Origin: Rhodoblastus sp.
GTDB lineage: Bacteria > Pseudomonadota > Alphaproteobacteria > Rhizobiales > Beijerinckiaceae
Assembly: GCF_019449565.1 (NCBI RefSeq)
Contig: NZ_JAGRPM010000080.1
Coordinates: 62,001 to 126,000, forward strand
Direction: 5' to 3'
Length of the DNA stretch: 64,000 nucleotides
The notes under the pieces are model-generated. The model saw only the letters and a list, made by a program, of their open reading frames with translations, did not search any database and was not told the origin of the DNA. A program made the position numbers and the translations under genes. Below, piece by piece: positions 1-9,634 of the stretch. Position 1 is the first letter of the stretch. Every line of letters starts with the position of its first letter.

Positions 1-916
1 AGCTCAACCGATTATCAATGCGTTCGCCTTCAAGCCGGAACAATCCGTAATGCTCGACATAGGCGGTGCTCTCAAGCAGCAGCCGGCTGAAGCACCCGGC
101 CGCGAGAAAGACCAATCCGCCCAGCGGCCCGGCGATGACGATGAAGACGCCCAAATACAGGAGGCAAATGCCCCAGGCGGTTATGAATCTATTGTGCGGC
201 GAGAAAACGGGCCGGCCGGTCCGACGCATCCGCTCCGCTTCGGCCTGCGCGACGTAAAGAGTGTTGCCGATGGCGCAGCGAATGGTGAAGCCATAGAGGT
301 TGTCGCCGCGCCGCGCCGTGCCCGGATCGCTCAGCAGACCGAGGCGGCGATGATGGCAGAAAGGATGATGAAGGTGGAAGACCGGGTCGAGCGCCAGTCC
401 GCCGATCCAGCGCGCGAGTCCGAGATCGAGCCGCGAATTCAGGCGATGGCAGAGTTCGTGCCCCGCCGTCTGGCCGATGCCCCAATAAAAGCCCTGAGCG
501 AAAATGCCGAGGACCCTGTCGGCGTGATGTGTCGAGGCTCGCGCGGCGTCGAGATTGACGCCGACATGCTTCAGCCCGGCGACGATATGGAAGGGATCGG
601 CATTGGTGAAATAATGCGCGAACAGCAGCGCATTGGTCAGCAGCAGCGGCAGCGCAGCGCGCAGCAGGAAATCATGCAGGGCGTAGGGCGGGTTTTCCGG
701 CTCGGAAATGTCGAGCTTGAATTTGACATTGCCGATGAGGATCGCGACGACAAAAACAATGAAGGGCAGCCATAGCCAGATTCCGCCGGCGAGCAGCCCG
801 AATATCCCGAGGAGAAAGGCGACATTTTGCAGCGAATATCGGAGATGGGAGAAAAAGGCGGCGGCGGACGAGGAGAAGCGGAATCGTTCTGGATCGATTA
901 TATTGACGGACGTCAT
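1..916 (-). CDS. AlkB-type membrane di-iron hydroxylase (alkane 1-monooxygenase family), 3' end cut by window edge
   Basis: The reading frame is open from 916 to the left edge, so about 305 N-terminal residues are visible and the stop lies outside. Several hydrophobic segments precede and separate the histidine clusters. Visible motifs are GHELCHR (AlkB HELGHK type), HHPFCHH followed by a DPGTARRG stretch (AlkB GHH...DPA region) and YVEHYGL (AlkB YIEHYGL). These ligate the di-iron centre that hydroxylates terminal methyl groups of alkanes or similar hydrophobic chains at the inner membrane. Start: ATG at 916 has AGGA nine bases upstream; the in-frame ATG at 925 abuts that AGGA and is less likely. 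The final histidine motif would lie beyond the edge. No rubredoxin gene is visible. A xylene-monooxygenase or fatty-acid-desaturase relative cannot be excluded, but the motif set fits AlkB best. Confidence 0.8.
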   Translation of the reverse strand, partial: MTSVNIIDPERFRFSSSAAAFFSHLRYSLQNVAFLLGIFGLLAGGIWLWLPFIVFVVAILIGNVKFKLDISEPENPPYALHDFLLRAALPLLLTNALLFAHYFTNADPFHIVAGLKHVGVNLDAARASTHHADRVLGIFAQGFYWGIGQTAGHELCHRLNSRLDLGLARWIGGLALDPVFHLHHPFCHHRRLGLLSDPGTARRGDNLYGFTIRCAIGNTLYVAQAEAERMRRTGRPVFSPHNRFITAWGICLLYLGVFIVIAGPLGGLVFLAAGCFSRLLLESTAYVEHYGLFRLEGERIDNRLS

Positions 917-1054
917 CGCGGCCATTCCTGGGGCATTGCCGGCGACACGCTATTGAAAACACCCAAGCCCTGTCCAGTCTCAGCTTGAAGAAAACACCTG
1001 GCGTTTCCGCAAAGCCACACTGCCCATGGAGTGGGCCGTTTTGGCCTTTCGTCG

Positions 1055-4000
1055 CTATACCAGCTCCACTTCTGCCACGCCCGGAATCGACTTAATCGCG
1101 CCCGAGGCCTGCGGGTTGATCGGATAGCGGCCGGGCAGCTTGATTTCGACCTCGCGCTCCGGCGCATCGAGGCGCAACACCAGAAACACCTCGCCTTCGG
1201 GACGTCCCTTCAGTTTTTCCGAGAGCTTCGGCAGTGGCGACGAATCGCGCAAGGTGATGCGCAGCCCCTTCTGGATGCGCGCCGCCGCCTCATCGAGTTT
1301 TTCGACCATGGTAATGCGCGCGCGCACGTCCTCGCCTTCGACATTGGCCTGAATCGTGACCAGCACGCAGGCGCCCTTCTCCAGCAGGTCGCGATATTGG
1401 TTCAGGCCCTCCTGAAACAGGATCGCCTCATATTGGCCGGTGGGGTCGGACAGGGTCACGATGCCCATCTTATTGCCAGATTTGGTGCGGCGCTCGGCGC
1501 GGTCGAGCACGGTCGCAGCTAGGCGATTGGCGACCGCGCCCTGCTTCACGCTGCGCACGAAAGGCGCCCAGCTCATGACTTTGAGCCGCTGAAGGACCTT
1601 CTGATAGGCGTCGAGCGGATGGCCCGAGACGAAAAAGCCGATCGCCTCGAATTCCCGGCGTAGACGCTCCTCCGCCGACCAGTTTTCATATTGTGTGATG
1701 CGCAAAGCTTCCGGCTCTCCGGCGCCGAACAGGCCGGTCTGGCCGACGAGGTGATCCTCCTGCGCGCGATTGGCGAGGCCGAGAATTTGCTCCACCGCCG
1801 CAAAGGCTCGGGCGCGGTCACGCTCGATCTCATCGAACCCTCCCGCGGCGGCCAAAGCCTCCAGTACCTTCTTGTTGACCTCGCGCGGATTGAGCCTCTT
1901 GGCGAGATCAGACAGATCACGGAAAGGTCTGTCCCCGCGCACGGCGACCAACGCGCCCGCCTGCCCCTCGCCGACGCCCTTCACGGCGGAAAGCGCGTAA
2001 CGGATGATCAATTCGCCGTCGGAATCGCGATGGACGTCGAAATCCACGCCGGACCTGTTGACCGAGGGCGGTTCGATCCGGACGCCGAGCCTAATGGCCT
2101 CGTTGCGGAATTCCGCCAGCTTGTCGGTATTGCTTTTGTCCAGCGTCATCGAGGCGGCGAGGAACTCGACCGGGTGATTGGCCTTGCACCAGGCGGTCTG
2201 GTAGGCGACCAGCGCATAGGCCGCCGCGTGGCTCTTGTTGAAGCCATAATCGGCGAATTTCGCCAATAGATCGAAAATTTCGTCGGCCTTGGCCTTTTCG
2301 AGGCCGCCCTTCATGGCGCCGTCGACGAAACGCGCGCGCTGGGCGTCCATTTCGGCCTTGATCTTCTTGCCCATGGCGCGTCGGAGCATGTCCGCCTCGC
2401 CGAGCGAATAGCCGGAAAGGATCTGCGCGATCTGCATCACCTGTTCCTGATAGATGATGACGCCGAAGGTCTCCTTCAGCACCGGCTCGATCATGGGATG
2501 GATGTAATCGGCGTCCTCCTCGCCGAGCTTCACCGCGCAATAGGTCGGGATGTTCGCCATCGGGCCGGGACGATAAAGCGCGACCAGCGCGATGATGTCC
2601 TCGAACCGGTCGGCGCGCATTTCGGCCAGAGCCTTGCGCATGCCCGCGCTTTCCAGCTGGAACACGCCGACCGTCTCGCCGCGCCCGAGCATGTCGAAGG
2701 TTTTCTTGTCGTCGAGCGGAATTTTGGCCAGATCGACCTCGACGCCGCGCTGCTTGAGCAAAGCAACGCAGGTCGAAAGCGTGGTGAGCGTCTTGAGGCC
2801 CAGAAAGTCGAATTTGACCAGCCCCGCCTGTTCGACCCATTTCATATTATATTGGGTCGCCGGCATGTCCGATTTTGGATCGCGATAAAGCGGCGTTAGC
2901 TGGTCGAGCGGACGGTCGCCGATCACAATGCCCGCCGCATGGGTCGAAGCGTTGGAATAAAGTCCTTCGAGCTTGCGCGCGATCTCCAGCAATTGCCGCA
3001 CGCGCGAATCCTGCTCGGCGGCCTCCTTCAGGCGCGGCTCCGTGTCGATCGCCTGTTGCAGCGTGATCGGCGCCGCGGGGTTCTGCGGCACAAGCTTGGC
3101 GAGCTTGTCGACGAGGCCGAGCGGCATCTCCAACACACGCCCGACATTGCGCAGCACGCCGCGCGCCAAAAACGAGCCGAAAGTAATGATTTGCGCCACA
3201 CGGTCCTTGCCGTAACGCTCGCGAACATAGGCGATCACCTCGTCGCGCCGGGTCTGGCAGAAGTCGATGTCGAAATCCGGCATCGAGACGCGTTCCGGAT
3301 TGAGGAAGCGTTCAAACAGCAGCGAAAAGCGGATCGGATCGAGATCGGTGATGGTCAAGGCATAGGCGACCAGCGAGCCGGCGCCCGAACCGCGCCCGGG
3401 CCCCACCGGAATGCCCTTTGACTTCGCCCATTTGATGAAGTCCGAGACGATGAGAAAATAGCCGGGGAATTTCATCCCTTCGATGATCGACAGCTCGAAC
3501 GCAAGCCGCTGGCGATAGTCCTCCTCGGTCTGTCCCGGCGCCGGCCCATGGGCCGCCAGCCGCGCGGTCAGGCCAGCCTCGGCCTGGGCGCGCAGTTCCG
3601 AGGCCTCGTCGGTCCCCTGGGTGAAATTCGGCAAAATCGGCTTGCGCGTGCGCGGTCGATAGACGCAGAGCATGGCGATCTCAACGCTATTGCGCGTCGC
3701 TTCGGGCAGATCGGCGAAGAGCGCGACCATTTCCTCGCGGGTCTTGAAGCGATGTTCTGGCGTGAGCCTCCGGCGGTTGTCCTGCCCGACAACAGTGCCG
3801 TCCGCGATGCAGGTCAGCGCGTCATGGGCCTCGTAATCGACCGCGCTGGCGAAAAAAGGCTCGTTGGTCGCAACAAGCGGAAGTTCTTCGCGATAGGCAA
3901 GGTCCAGCAGCAAAGGCTCGACTTGCTGCTCGCTCTCCAGTCCGTGCCTTTGCAGCTCGACGTAGAATCGCGTCGGGTACAGCGGCGCGAGAGCCGCCAG

Positions 4001-4513
4001 ACGCGCCCGGGCGACTTCCGGCTTGCCGAGCAGAAAGGCGCGGTCGAGCGGGCCGGTCGGTCCACCGCTGAGCGCGATCAACCCCTCGCTTGCCGCAGTG
4101 AGTTGCGCGATTCCGACATGGGGCGTTTCCCCGGCCTCGACTTCAAGCCAGGCCTGCGAGACGAGCCGCATGAGATTGGAATAGCCTTGCTCGCTCTGGG
4201 CCAGCAGCACGATATTGCCGCGGCCCGCGTCGGCGGGCGGTATCTCGCCACGCGTACGAAGAGCCTCGCCGTCGCCGAATTCCACCGTCAGCTGGCAACC
4301 GGCGATTGGCTGCACGCCGTCCTTGGCAAATTTTTCCGAAATTTCGAGCGCGCCAAACAGATTATTGGCGTCGGTTACGGCGACCGCGGGCATGGCGTCG
4401 GCGGTGGCCAGCTTGAGCAGCTTGCCGACGGGCAGCGCGCCCTCGCGCAGCGAATAGGCGGTGTGGACGTGAAGATGGACGAAGCCGACCTTCGCGATCG
4501 TCTCGTCGATCAT
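1055..4513 (-). CDS. dnaE: DNA polymerase III alpha subunit
   Basis: This is the replicative polymerase catalytic subunit, 1152 residues, the normal length for DnaE1. The PHP domain opens with FVHLHVHTAYSL near residue 11. The polymerase palm carries GPGRGSGAGS (371-380) and the catalytic aspartates in PDFDIDF (412-418). Helix-hairpin-helix and OB-fold regions follow toward the C-terminus. The frame is open further upstream, but ATG at 4513 has a strong GGGGAGGG ribosome-binding site five bases away and gives the family's usual N-terminus. It lies downstream of lolC-lolD on the same strand, an arrangement common in Hyphomicrobiales, yet a 369-base gap before it suggests its own promoter. DnaA-box-like 9-mers sit in that gap. 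Confidence 0.97.
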   Translation of the reverse strand: MIDETIAKVGFVHLHVHTAYSLREGALPVGKLLKLATADAMPAVAVTDANNLFGALEISEKFAKDGVQPIAGCQLTVEFGDGEALRTRGEIPPADAGRGNIVLLAQSEQGYSNLMRLVSQAWLEVEAGETPHVGIAQLTAASEGLIALSGGPTGPLDRAFLLGKPEVARARLAALAPLYPTRFYVELQRHGLESEQQVEPLLLDLAYREELPLVATNEPFFASAVDYEAHDALTCIADGTVVGQDNRRRLTPEHRFKTREEMVALFADLPEATRNSVEIAMLCVYRPRTRKPILPNFTQGTDEASELRAQAEAGLTARLAAHGPAPGQTEEDYRQRLAFELSIIEGMKFPGYFLIVSDFIKWAKSKGIPVGPGRGSGAGSLVAYALTITDLDPIRFSLLFERFLNPERVSMPDFDIDFCQTRRDEVIAYVRERYGKDRVAQIITFGSFLARGVLRNVGRVLEMPLGLVDKLAKLVPQNPAAPITLQQAIDTEPRLKEAAEQDSRVRQLLEIARKLEGLYSNASTHAAGIVIGDRPLDQLTPLYRDPKSDMPATQYNMKWVEQAGLVKFDFLGLKTLTTLSTCVALLKQRGVEVDLAKIPLDDKKTFDMLGRGETVGVFQLESAGMRKALAEMRADRFEDIIALVALYRPGPMANIPTYCAVKLGEEDADYIHPMIEPVLKETFGVIIYQEQVMQIAQILSGYSLGEADMLRRAMGKKIKAEMDAQRARFVDGAMKGGLEKAKADEIFDLLAKFADYGFNKSHAAAYALVAYQTAWCKANHPVEFLAASMTLDKSNTDKLAEFRNEAIRLGVRIEPPSVNRSGVDFDVHRDSDGELIIRYALSAVKGVGEGQAGALVAVRGDRPFRDLSDLAKRLNPREVNKKVLEALAAAGGFDEIERDRARAFAAVEQILGLANRAQEDHLVGQTGLFGAGEPEALRITQYENWSAEERLRREFEAIGFFVSGHPLDAYQKVLQRLKVMSWAPFVRSVKQGAVANRLAATVLDRAERRTKSGNKMGIVTLSDPTGQYEAILFQEGLNQYRDLLEKGACVLVTIQANVEGEDVRARITMVEKLDEAAARIQKGLRITLRDSSPLPKLSEKLKGRPEGEVFLVLRLDAPEREVEIKLPGRYPINPQASGAIKSIPGVAEVELV

Positions 4514-4882
4514 TCCAACCCTCCCCGTCGCCGCAAAATACGCGCCAGCATAGTCAAAACCCTCGAACTTGTCGCCTCCGGCGGCATTGCGGACAAGGCT
4601 GCGCGTCACAATGCGGTGGATAAGTGGCCCGAACGAATGTTCTATTTTTATTCGTCTTATGTTCCGTTCGCCAGAATTTTCTGAAATTTTTTTCTTCGAC
4701 GACGCAAGGGCCGTGAAAACAAATTCTTAGAGGATGATAGCCTGTGGATAAGTTCAATTTTTTCTTGTGGACAATTTTTCCACGAGAACAATCCGCAACG
4801 GGTCAACGCCTTGAAATCGCCCACTTTGCCCGCGCACAAGCTCGCCTCCCGCGCGGCCCCGCCTCTCCGGAGAGTTGCAGCG
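4514..4882. other. Intergenic region before dnaE, AT-rich with DnaA-box-like sites
   Basis: The 369 bases between the lolD stop and the dnaE start hold no convincing gene. The part from about 4630 to 4800 is markedly AT-rich compared with the flanking genes and carries three DnaA-box-like 9-mers. It probably contains the dnaE promoter. No hairpin followed by a T-run was seen for lolD termination. Confidence 0.6.
4615..4774 (-). promoter_or_regulatory. Cluster of DnaA-box-like 9-mers upstream of dnaE
   Basis: TGTGGATAA at 4743-4751 is the exact complement of the consensus DnaA box TTATCCACA. TGTGGACAA at 4766-4774 and GGTGGATAA at 4615-4623 each differ by one base. All lie 100-260 bases before the dnaE start. 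That DnaA binds here is inference from sequence only. The usual origin-flanking genes (dnaA, hemE, parAB) are absent, so this is more likely a regulatory site than an origin. Confidence 0.45.
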
Positions 4883-5611
4883 TCAAGGCAGCTCGACCAG
4901 AAGTCCGTTGCGAAGCGTTACTCTCCGGTCCATCCGCGCCGCGAGTTCGAGATTATGCGTCGCGATCAGCGCGGAAAGGCCGGTCGCCTCCACCAGCGAC
5001 ATCAGCGCCGTGAAGACCCGATCCGCCGTTTCAGGGTCGAGATTGCCGGTCGGCTCGTCGGCCAGCAGGAGAGCGGGCGCATTGGCGACCGCGCGGGCGA
5101 TAGCCACGCGCTGCTGCTCGCCGCCCGACATTTCCGACGGCCGGTGATTCGCGCGCGCCGCAAGACCGAGATAGTCGAGCAGCTCGAGCGCGCGACGTCG
5201 CGCCTCGACCGCCGGCAATCCCGCGATCATCTGCGGAGTCATGACATTTTCCACCGCCGTGAATTCCGGTAGCAAATGATGGAACTGATAGACAAAGCCG
5301 ATCCGGTTGCGGCGCAGGGCGGTGCGCTGCGAATCGCTGAGCGTGGAAGTCGACAGCCCGTCTATGACGACCTCGCCGCCGTCCGGACGCTCTAGCAGAC
5401 CGGCGATATGCAGCAAGGTGGATTTGCCGACGCCCGACGGCGCGACCAGCGCGACCGCCTGATGCGGCCAGAGCGCGCCGTCGACGCCGCGGAGAATCTC
5501 CAGATAGCCATCGCCCTCGCGGTAGCGGCGTACAACGCCTTCCAGCCTCAAGGTCGGCGAGATCGCGTTGCTTGCGGCCCTCGTTTGCGCTTCTTGCGTG
5601 ACTTCACTCAT
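4883..5611 (-). CDS. lolD: Lipoprotein-releasing ABC transporter, ATP-binding subunit
   Basis: At 242 residues this is the cytoplasmic ATPase that powers release of outer-membrane lipoproteins from the inner membrane to LolA. The Walker A is APSGVGKST (family usually GPSGSGKST), the signature is [14 protein letters not shown], and Walker B is [12 protein letters not shown] followed by the H-loop in IATHNLE. The start ATG at 5611 overlaps the end of lolC by eight bases, so the two are translationally coupled. The partner permease directly upstream makes LolD more likely than another MacB/FtsE-type ATPase. Confidence 0.93.
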   Translation of the reverse strand: MSEVTQEAQTRAASNAISPTLRLEGVVRRYREGDGYLEILRGVDGALWPHQAVALVAPSGVGKSTLLHIAGLLERPDGGEVVIDGLSTSTLSDSQRTALRRNRIGFVYQFHHLLPEFTAVENVMTPQMIAGLPAVEARRRALELLDYLGLAARANHRPSEMSGGEQQRVAIARAVANAPALLLADEPTGNLDPETADRVFTALMSLVEATGLSALIATHNLELAARMDRRVTLRNGLLVELP

Positions 5612-6905
5612 GGCGCAGCGCCTCCACCGGATCGAGCCGCGCGGCCCGCCATGCCGGGTAGAGCGTGGCGAAGAAGGACAGGCACAGGGTCATGATCGCG
5701 ACGCCGACCACCTCATGCGGATCGAGCGACGAGGGCAGCTGCGAGAGATGATAAATGTCGGCCGGGAAGAGGTTGAGGCCGAAAACGCGATTGATGAGCG
5801 ACCTGATGCCTTCGAGCTGCAAGGCGAGCGGCACGCCCAGGGCGACGCCCAGTACGGCGCCGGTCGCCCCGATCGACAGTCCCGTCAGGATGAAGATCCG
5901 CAGTATCGCCCCACGGGTCGCTCCCATGGTGCGCAGAATGGCGATGTCGCGGCCCTTGTCCTTCACCAGCAGGATCAGCCCCTGCACGATCAGCAGCGAG
6001 GCGACGGCGACAATGATCGCGAGAATGAGGAAAATGGCGTCGCTTTCCACCTTCAGCACGTCGAAAAAGCTCTTGTAGCGTTGGCGCCAGTCGGTGAGCA
6101 TGATTGGCCGGGTGATTTTCTGGACGATTTCAGTGCGCACATCGTCGACCTTGTTGGGATGGGCGACGAAACCCTCGATGATGTTGACTTCGTTGGGCCG
6201 GTCGAAAAAGGCTTGCGCCTCTGCCAGCGGGATGAAGACGATCAGCTGGTCGAAATCGAACAGGCCGGACTGGAAGATCGCCTTGACCGGATAGGCCTTG
6301 AGCCGGGGCGTCATGCCGAAGGGCGTCTGGGCGCCGCGCGCGGTGAGAATCGAAACCTTGTCACCGACCTGAACGCCCAACACCTCGGCCATCCTCTGGC
6401 CGAGCACGACGCCGACCTCGTCGTCGAAATGCTCAAGCGTCCCCTGCTTCACATTGCCGACAATGCCGGGCAGGCGCTTGAGATCGGCCTCCTGCACGCC
6501 GCGCACAAGGGCGCCAGTCTGTTGCTGGGGCGAGGAAATGCCCGCGGCGTTCTCGACCATCGGGAAGGCGAGCGTCACCCCCGGAATACTAGCGAGTTGG
6601 TCGGTCAGGTCGCGGTAATCGGTCAGCGGCGTGTCGATGGGCTGGACGAAAATATGGCCGTTGACGCCGATTAGTTTGGACATCATTTCATCGCGCATGC
6701 CGTTCATCACCGACATGACCACGATCAGCGCCATCACGCCGACGGTGATACCCGTGACAGACAGCCCCGCGATGGCCGAGGGCAGCCAACGGCTCCGGCG
6801 CGAGCGCATGTAGCGCAGCGCGAGCATGCGCTCATAGGCGCCGAACGGCGCGGCGCCCGGCCCTTCGCCGCCGCGACCGGAAAAAATAGATCTCAATTGG
6901 GTCAT
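5604..6905 (-). CDS. lolC: Lipoprotein-releasing ABC transporter permease (LolC/LolE family)
   Basis: This 433-residue inner-membrane permease pairs with LolD. One transmembrane helix lies near residues 41-66, then a large periplasmic domain, then three helices in the C-terminal FtsX-type domain. It ends in the family's [17 protein letters not shown] tail. The frame extends upstream to 7157, but ATG at 6905, with GGAG four bases before it, gives the normal family length and N-terminus. Only one permease gene is visible, as is common in alphaproteobacteria where a single LolC/E-type protein probably serves as homodimer. Confidence 0.93.
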   Translation of the reverse strand: MTQLRSIFSGRGGEGPGAAPFGAYERMLALRYMRSRRSRWLPSAIAGLSVTGITVGVMALIVVMSVMNGMRDEMMSKLIGVNGHIFVQPIDTPLTDYRDLTDQLASIPGVTLAFPMVENAAGISSPQQQTGALVRGVQEADLKRLPGIVGNVKQGTLEHFDDEVGVVLGQRMAEVLGVQVGDKVSILTARGAQTPFGMTPRLKAYPVKAIFQSGLFDFDQLIVFIPLAEAQAFFDRPNEVNIIEGFVAHPNKVDDVRTEIVQKITRPIMLTDWRQRYKSFFDVLKVESDAIFLILAIIVAVASLLIVQGLILLVKDKGRDIAILRTMGATRGAILRIFILTGLSIGATGAVLGVALGVPLALQLEGIRSLINRVFGLNLFPADIYHLSQLPSSLDPHEVVGVAIMTLCLSFFATLYPAWRAARLDPVEALRHE

Positions 6906-7239
6906 CAGGCTCCGAGGCGGAAGCAAAAGCGAGCGCGAGGCGCCCCAAGCGGCGAGCGCGCCGGGTTCGACGCATTTTCTTCGCAGATAGTCCGGAATTG
7001 CGCGCAAAGAAAGACCTTTCCCGACGCCATCCCTCATTTCGCCGGCCGCAAGCCTGGAGCGGCAAACGAAACCCTTGGGACAGTTCGGAAACTTGTCCGA
7101 TTCGGGCGTTCCGACAAGGCCGAAATCCTGCGCGGACGGCAAAAGTCTTAACGCCATTTAGGACGCAATTTAGTTAATGCCCAAACGGGACGGCAATTTG
7201 ATCGTGCAATCTTTCCCAGCGTCACGTTGGGAGCCAGAA

Positions 7240-8211
7240 GTGTCAGACCCCCGTTTTTTTGAATTGACTCAATTGCCCTTGAAGCAGCGCGCCGCCCGAA
7301 TTGCGGAGCTGTTCGCCGAAGGCGTCGAGAATGATTACCCCGCCCCCAGCCGCGCGAATCGGCGCAAGGCGCGCGAAGAAACGCTTGCGGAACGCCCGAT
7401 CGCAGCCCTGTCGCGCAAATTGCGCGGGACCTTTCACTGGCTCTCGCCGAAGAATCTGCCCGCCGCGATCCTGGCCTTTGCGCGCATGTCCCATGATTGG
7501 ATGACTGCGCACCAGATGCCCTCACCCGCTCGCGCCTCCCGCGCGCCGGAAGGATTCTGCGGACGCGCGGCCTCGCTCGAGCCTGAATATTTGATCGACG
7601 CCTATGCGCGTGGCCTGACCCTGCGCAATTTTTTGGGAACGCCGACGCTTTGGGCGCCGGCCAACCGCGCCGTGCTCCGGCCATGGGATTTTCCGCGCGG
7701 CATCGCTGCAATCCGCCCCGAGGGCGAACGCGTCAGCCTCGACGAAGCCTTCGATGTCGTGCTCGCGGCCTGCGGGAGAGCGGAGCCGGCGCATTGGCGC
7801 AAGCCCGCGCTCGATATGGCGCTGGGCGATCTCTATGACGCCGGATTCGCTCACTCTCTGGAGGTGCGCGACCGCAATGGCGTCCTGATCGCGGGCCTCA
7901 TCGGCGTCGCGGCCGGCGGCGTCTTCACCATCGAGCGCATGTTCGCGCTCGACGAAGACTCGCTCGTCCACGCCGTCAATAATCTGGCTTTTCAGCTGCA
8001 GCGCTGGAATTTCGCGCTGATCGACATTCGGAAACCATCGAATCTGGCGACGCGACTGCAATGCGCGACCATGAGTCGCGCGCAATTTTGCGGCGAATTG
8101 GCGAGCAACGCCTGCGGCGGACGTCACGGGCGCTGGCGCATCGCCGAAGACCTGCGCCCCCTGGTGCGCCGTATCGGCGATTCGGCGCTGAAAATCGTCG
8201 CGAGCGCCTGA
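7240..8211 (+). CDS. Divergent leucyl/phenylalanyl-tRNA-protein transferase (Aat) homologue
   Basis: Residues from about 116 onward follow the Aat fold: LIDAYARGL, then a W.P.NRAVL segment, DEAFDVVLAACG, DLYDAGFAHSLEV, GLIGVAAGGVF, ERMF and LIDIR. True Aat enzymes add Leu or Phe to N-terminal Arg/Lys of proteins for N-end-rule degradation. Here the GESMF motif reads IERMF (the Glu is kept, residue 232). In the catalytic D-x-Q motif, Asp262 is kept but the Gln is Arg264. About 115 extra N-terminal residues show no recognised domain. GTG at 7240, with GGGAG six bases upstream, is preferred; an ATG at 7177 in the same frame has no good ribosome-binding site. It diverges from lolC. Family membership is fairly sure; transferase activity is doubtful. 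Confidence 0.75.
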   Translation: MSDPRFFELTQLPLKQRAARIAELFAEGVENDYPAPSRANRRKAREETLAERPIAALSRKLRGTFHWLSPKNLPAAILAFARMSHDWMTAHQMPSPARASRAPEGFCGRAASLEPEYLIDAYARGLTLRNFLGTPTLWAPANRAVLRPWDFPRGIAAIRPEGERVSLDEAFDVVLAACGRAEPAHWRKPALDMALGDLYDAGFAHSLEVRDRNGVLIAGLIGVAAGGVFTIERMFALDEDSLVHAVNNLAFQLQRWNFALIDIRKPSNLATRLQCATMSRAQFCGELASNACGGRHGRWRIAEDLRPLVRRIGDSALKIVASA

Positions 8212-8231
8212 GCCGGGGACGCCAGAGGGCC

Positions 8232-9533
8232 TCAGGCCCCGGCGCGGAGCAGGATGGCGGCGTAAAACCCGTCGGTATCATGGCGCGCTGGGCTTAGGCG
8301 CAGGCCGGGGCCATGCGGCGATTCGCTTCCGGCCAACGCATCGAGTCCCGCGCGCGCAAGCGATATGTCAGCCGGTTCGGCGGAGAAATCCGGATGGGCG
8401 GCCAGAAAACTTGCCACGCGGTCCTCGTTTTCCTCGCATAGCAGCGAACAGGTGACATAGACCAGCCGCCCGCCATGCTTCACGAAGGGCGCGGCGCGGT
8501 TGAGGACTTCATCCTGTGCCTTGATCCGCTGTTCCAGGGCGCCGGGGCGCATACGCCATTTGGCGTCGGGATTGCGCCGCCATGTGCCGACGCCCGTGCA
8601 AGGCGCGTCGACCAGCACCAGATCGCAGCCGCCCGCGATGTCTCCAACTGGGTCATGCGCGGGGCCGCGCGGCGCCCGCACTTGCACATTGCGGACCCCT
8701 GCCCGGTCCAGCCGCGCGAAGATCGGCGTCAGCCTGCGGCCGTCAGAATCGGTGGCGTAGATCTGGCCGCTATTGCCCATTTGCGCCGCCATGGCGAGAC
8801 TCTTGCCGCCGCCGCCAGCACAAAGGTCGAGCACCTGCTCGCCCGGCGCGGCGCGGGCGAGGCGCGCGGCGATCTGCGAGCCCTCATCCTGAATCTCGAC
8901 CAGACCGCGCACATAGGCAGGTTCGGCGGCGAGCGCCGGGGCGCGGCCGTCCTGCCCCTGCGCTATCCGCAAGCCGAGCGGCGCGAAGCGGCACGCCGAC
9001 GGGCCAAGATGCGAAAGCTCGGCCAGGGCCTGCTCCCGCGTGGCTTTCAAGGCATTGACGCGCAGGTCGAGCGGAGCGCGGGCGGCGAGCGCCCGGCCCT
9101 CGTCCGCCGCGCATTCGCCGAAGGCGCGCTCTAGCTGCGGCGCCAGCCATTCCGGGAAATCGCCGCGAACCCAGACCGGCGCGTCTGCGAGATTGGCGGC
9201 GTCGAGCGCCGCGCGCTCGTCTTCGCTCAAGGGCGAGGGCGCATGACCCTCTCCGCTGAAATGACTTTCAACCTCGCCGGGCGAATAACCGCGGGCAAGA
9301 ACCAGCGCGCCGATCATTTCCGCGCGCGGCGTCTCGGATTTCATGAGCCAGCGCGCCGAGGCGCGGCGGCGCAGGGCGTCATAGACTAGCGAGGCGATGG
9401 CCGCCCTGTCCTTCGACCCTGCGAAACGATGGGCGAGGCCCCAATCCTTCATGGCGTCATTCGCCGGGCGGCGGCGCGTTTCGAGATCGTCGAGAACTTC
9501 AATCGCAGCGGCGATCCGGGCGGAGGGATGCAT
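8232..9533 (-). CDS. RsmB-type rRNA (cytosine-C5) methyltransferase
   Basis: This 433-residue enzyme of the RsmB/NOP2 family is SAM-dependent and probably methylates a cytosine of 16S rRNA (E. coli RsmB targets C967). The SAM-binding motif is DLCAGGGGKS (236-245). The two cysteines of the m5C mechanism are Cys312 in DAPCTG and Cys362 in VTCSLLCEENE. The N-terminal 130 residues are alpha-helical and poorly conserved, with no clear NusB domain. The gene ends 20 bases from the convergent Aat homologue. The exact target nucleotide cannot be told from sequence; RsmB is the best guess, and other NOP2-family paralogues are possible. Confidence 0.85.
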   Translation of the reverse strand: MHPSARIAAAIEVLDDLETRRRPANDAMKDWGLAHRFAGSKDRAAIASLVYDALRRRASARWLMKSETPRAEMIGALVLARGYSPGEVESHFSGEGHAPSPLSEDERAALDAANLADAPVWVRGDFPEWLAPQLERAFGECAADEGRALAARAPLDLRVNALKATREQALAELSHLGPSACRFAPLGLRIAQGQDGRAPALAAEPAYVRGLVEIQDEGSQIAARLARAAPGEQVLDLCAGGGGKSLAMAAQMGNSGQIYATDSDGRRLTPIFARLDRAGVRNVQVRAPRGPAHDPVGDIAGGCDLVLVDAPCTGVGTWRRNPDAKWRMRPGALEQRIKAQDEVLNRAAPFVKHGGRLVYVTCSLLCEENEDRVASFLAAHPDFSAEPADISLARAGLDALAGSESPHGPGLRLSPARHDTDGFYAAILLRAGA

Positions 9534-9634
9534 CTTGACCTATAGGAAAAACGGGGGAGTGGCGCGCGGGCCGGCCCTTCATTGCGCTCGTCGTTCCATA
9601 GTCCTCGCCCGCGCGCAACCCAAATCGGCCGCTG

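Noticed and set aside
50..775. 241-codon plus-strand frame at the left edge
   Set aside because: It is antisense to the AlkB-type gene, whose histidine motifs are clear on the minus strand.
1691..3421. Several long plus-strand frames inside dnaE
   Set aside because: Shadows caused by high GC and codon bias; the minus strand encodes intact DnaE.
4632..4643. GAAC-N4-GTTC palindrome before dnaE, resembling a Gram-positive LexA box
   Set aside because: Alphaproteobacterial LexA recognises GTTC-N7-GTTC; an eight-base pattern is expected about once per window by chance, and a second copy at 29716 lies before no SOS gene.
4615..4774. Replication origin at the DnaA-box cluster
   Set aside because: No dnaA, hemE, parAB or gidA nearby, only three boxes, and a dnaE promoter is a sufficient explanation.
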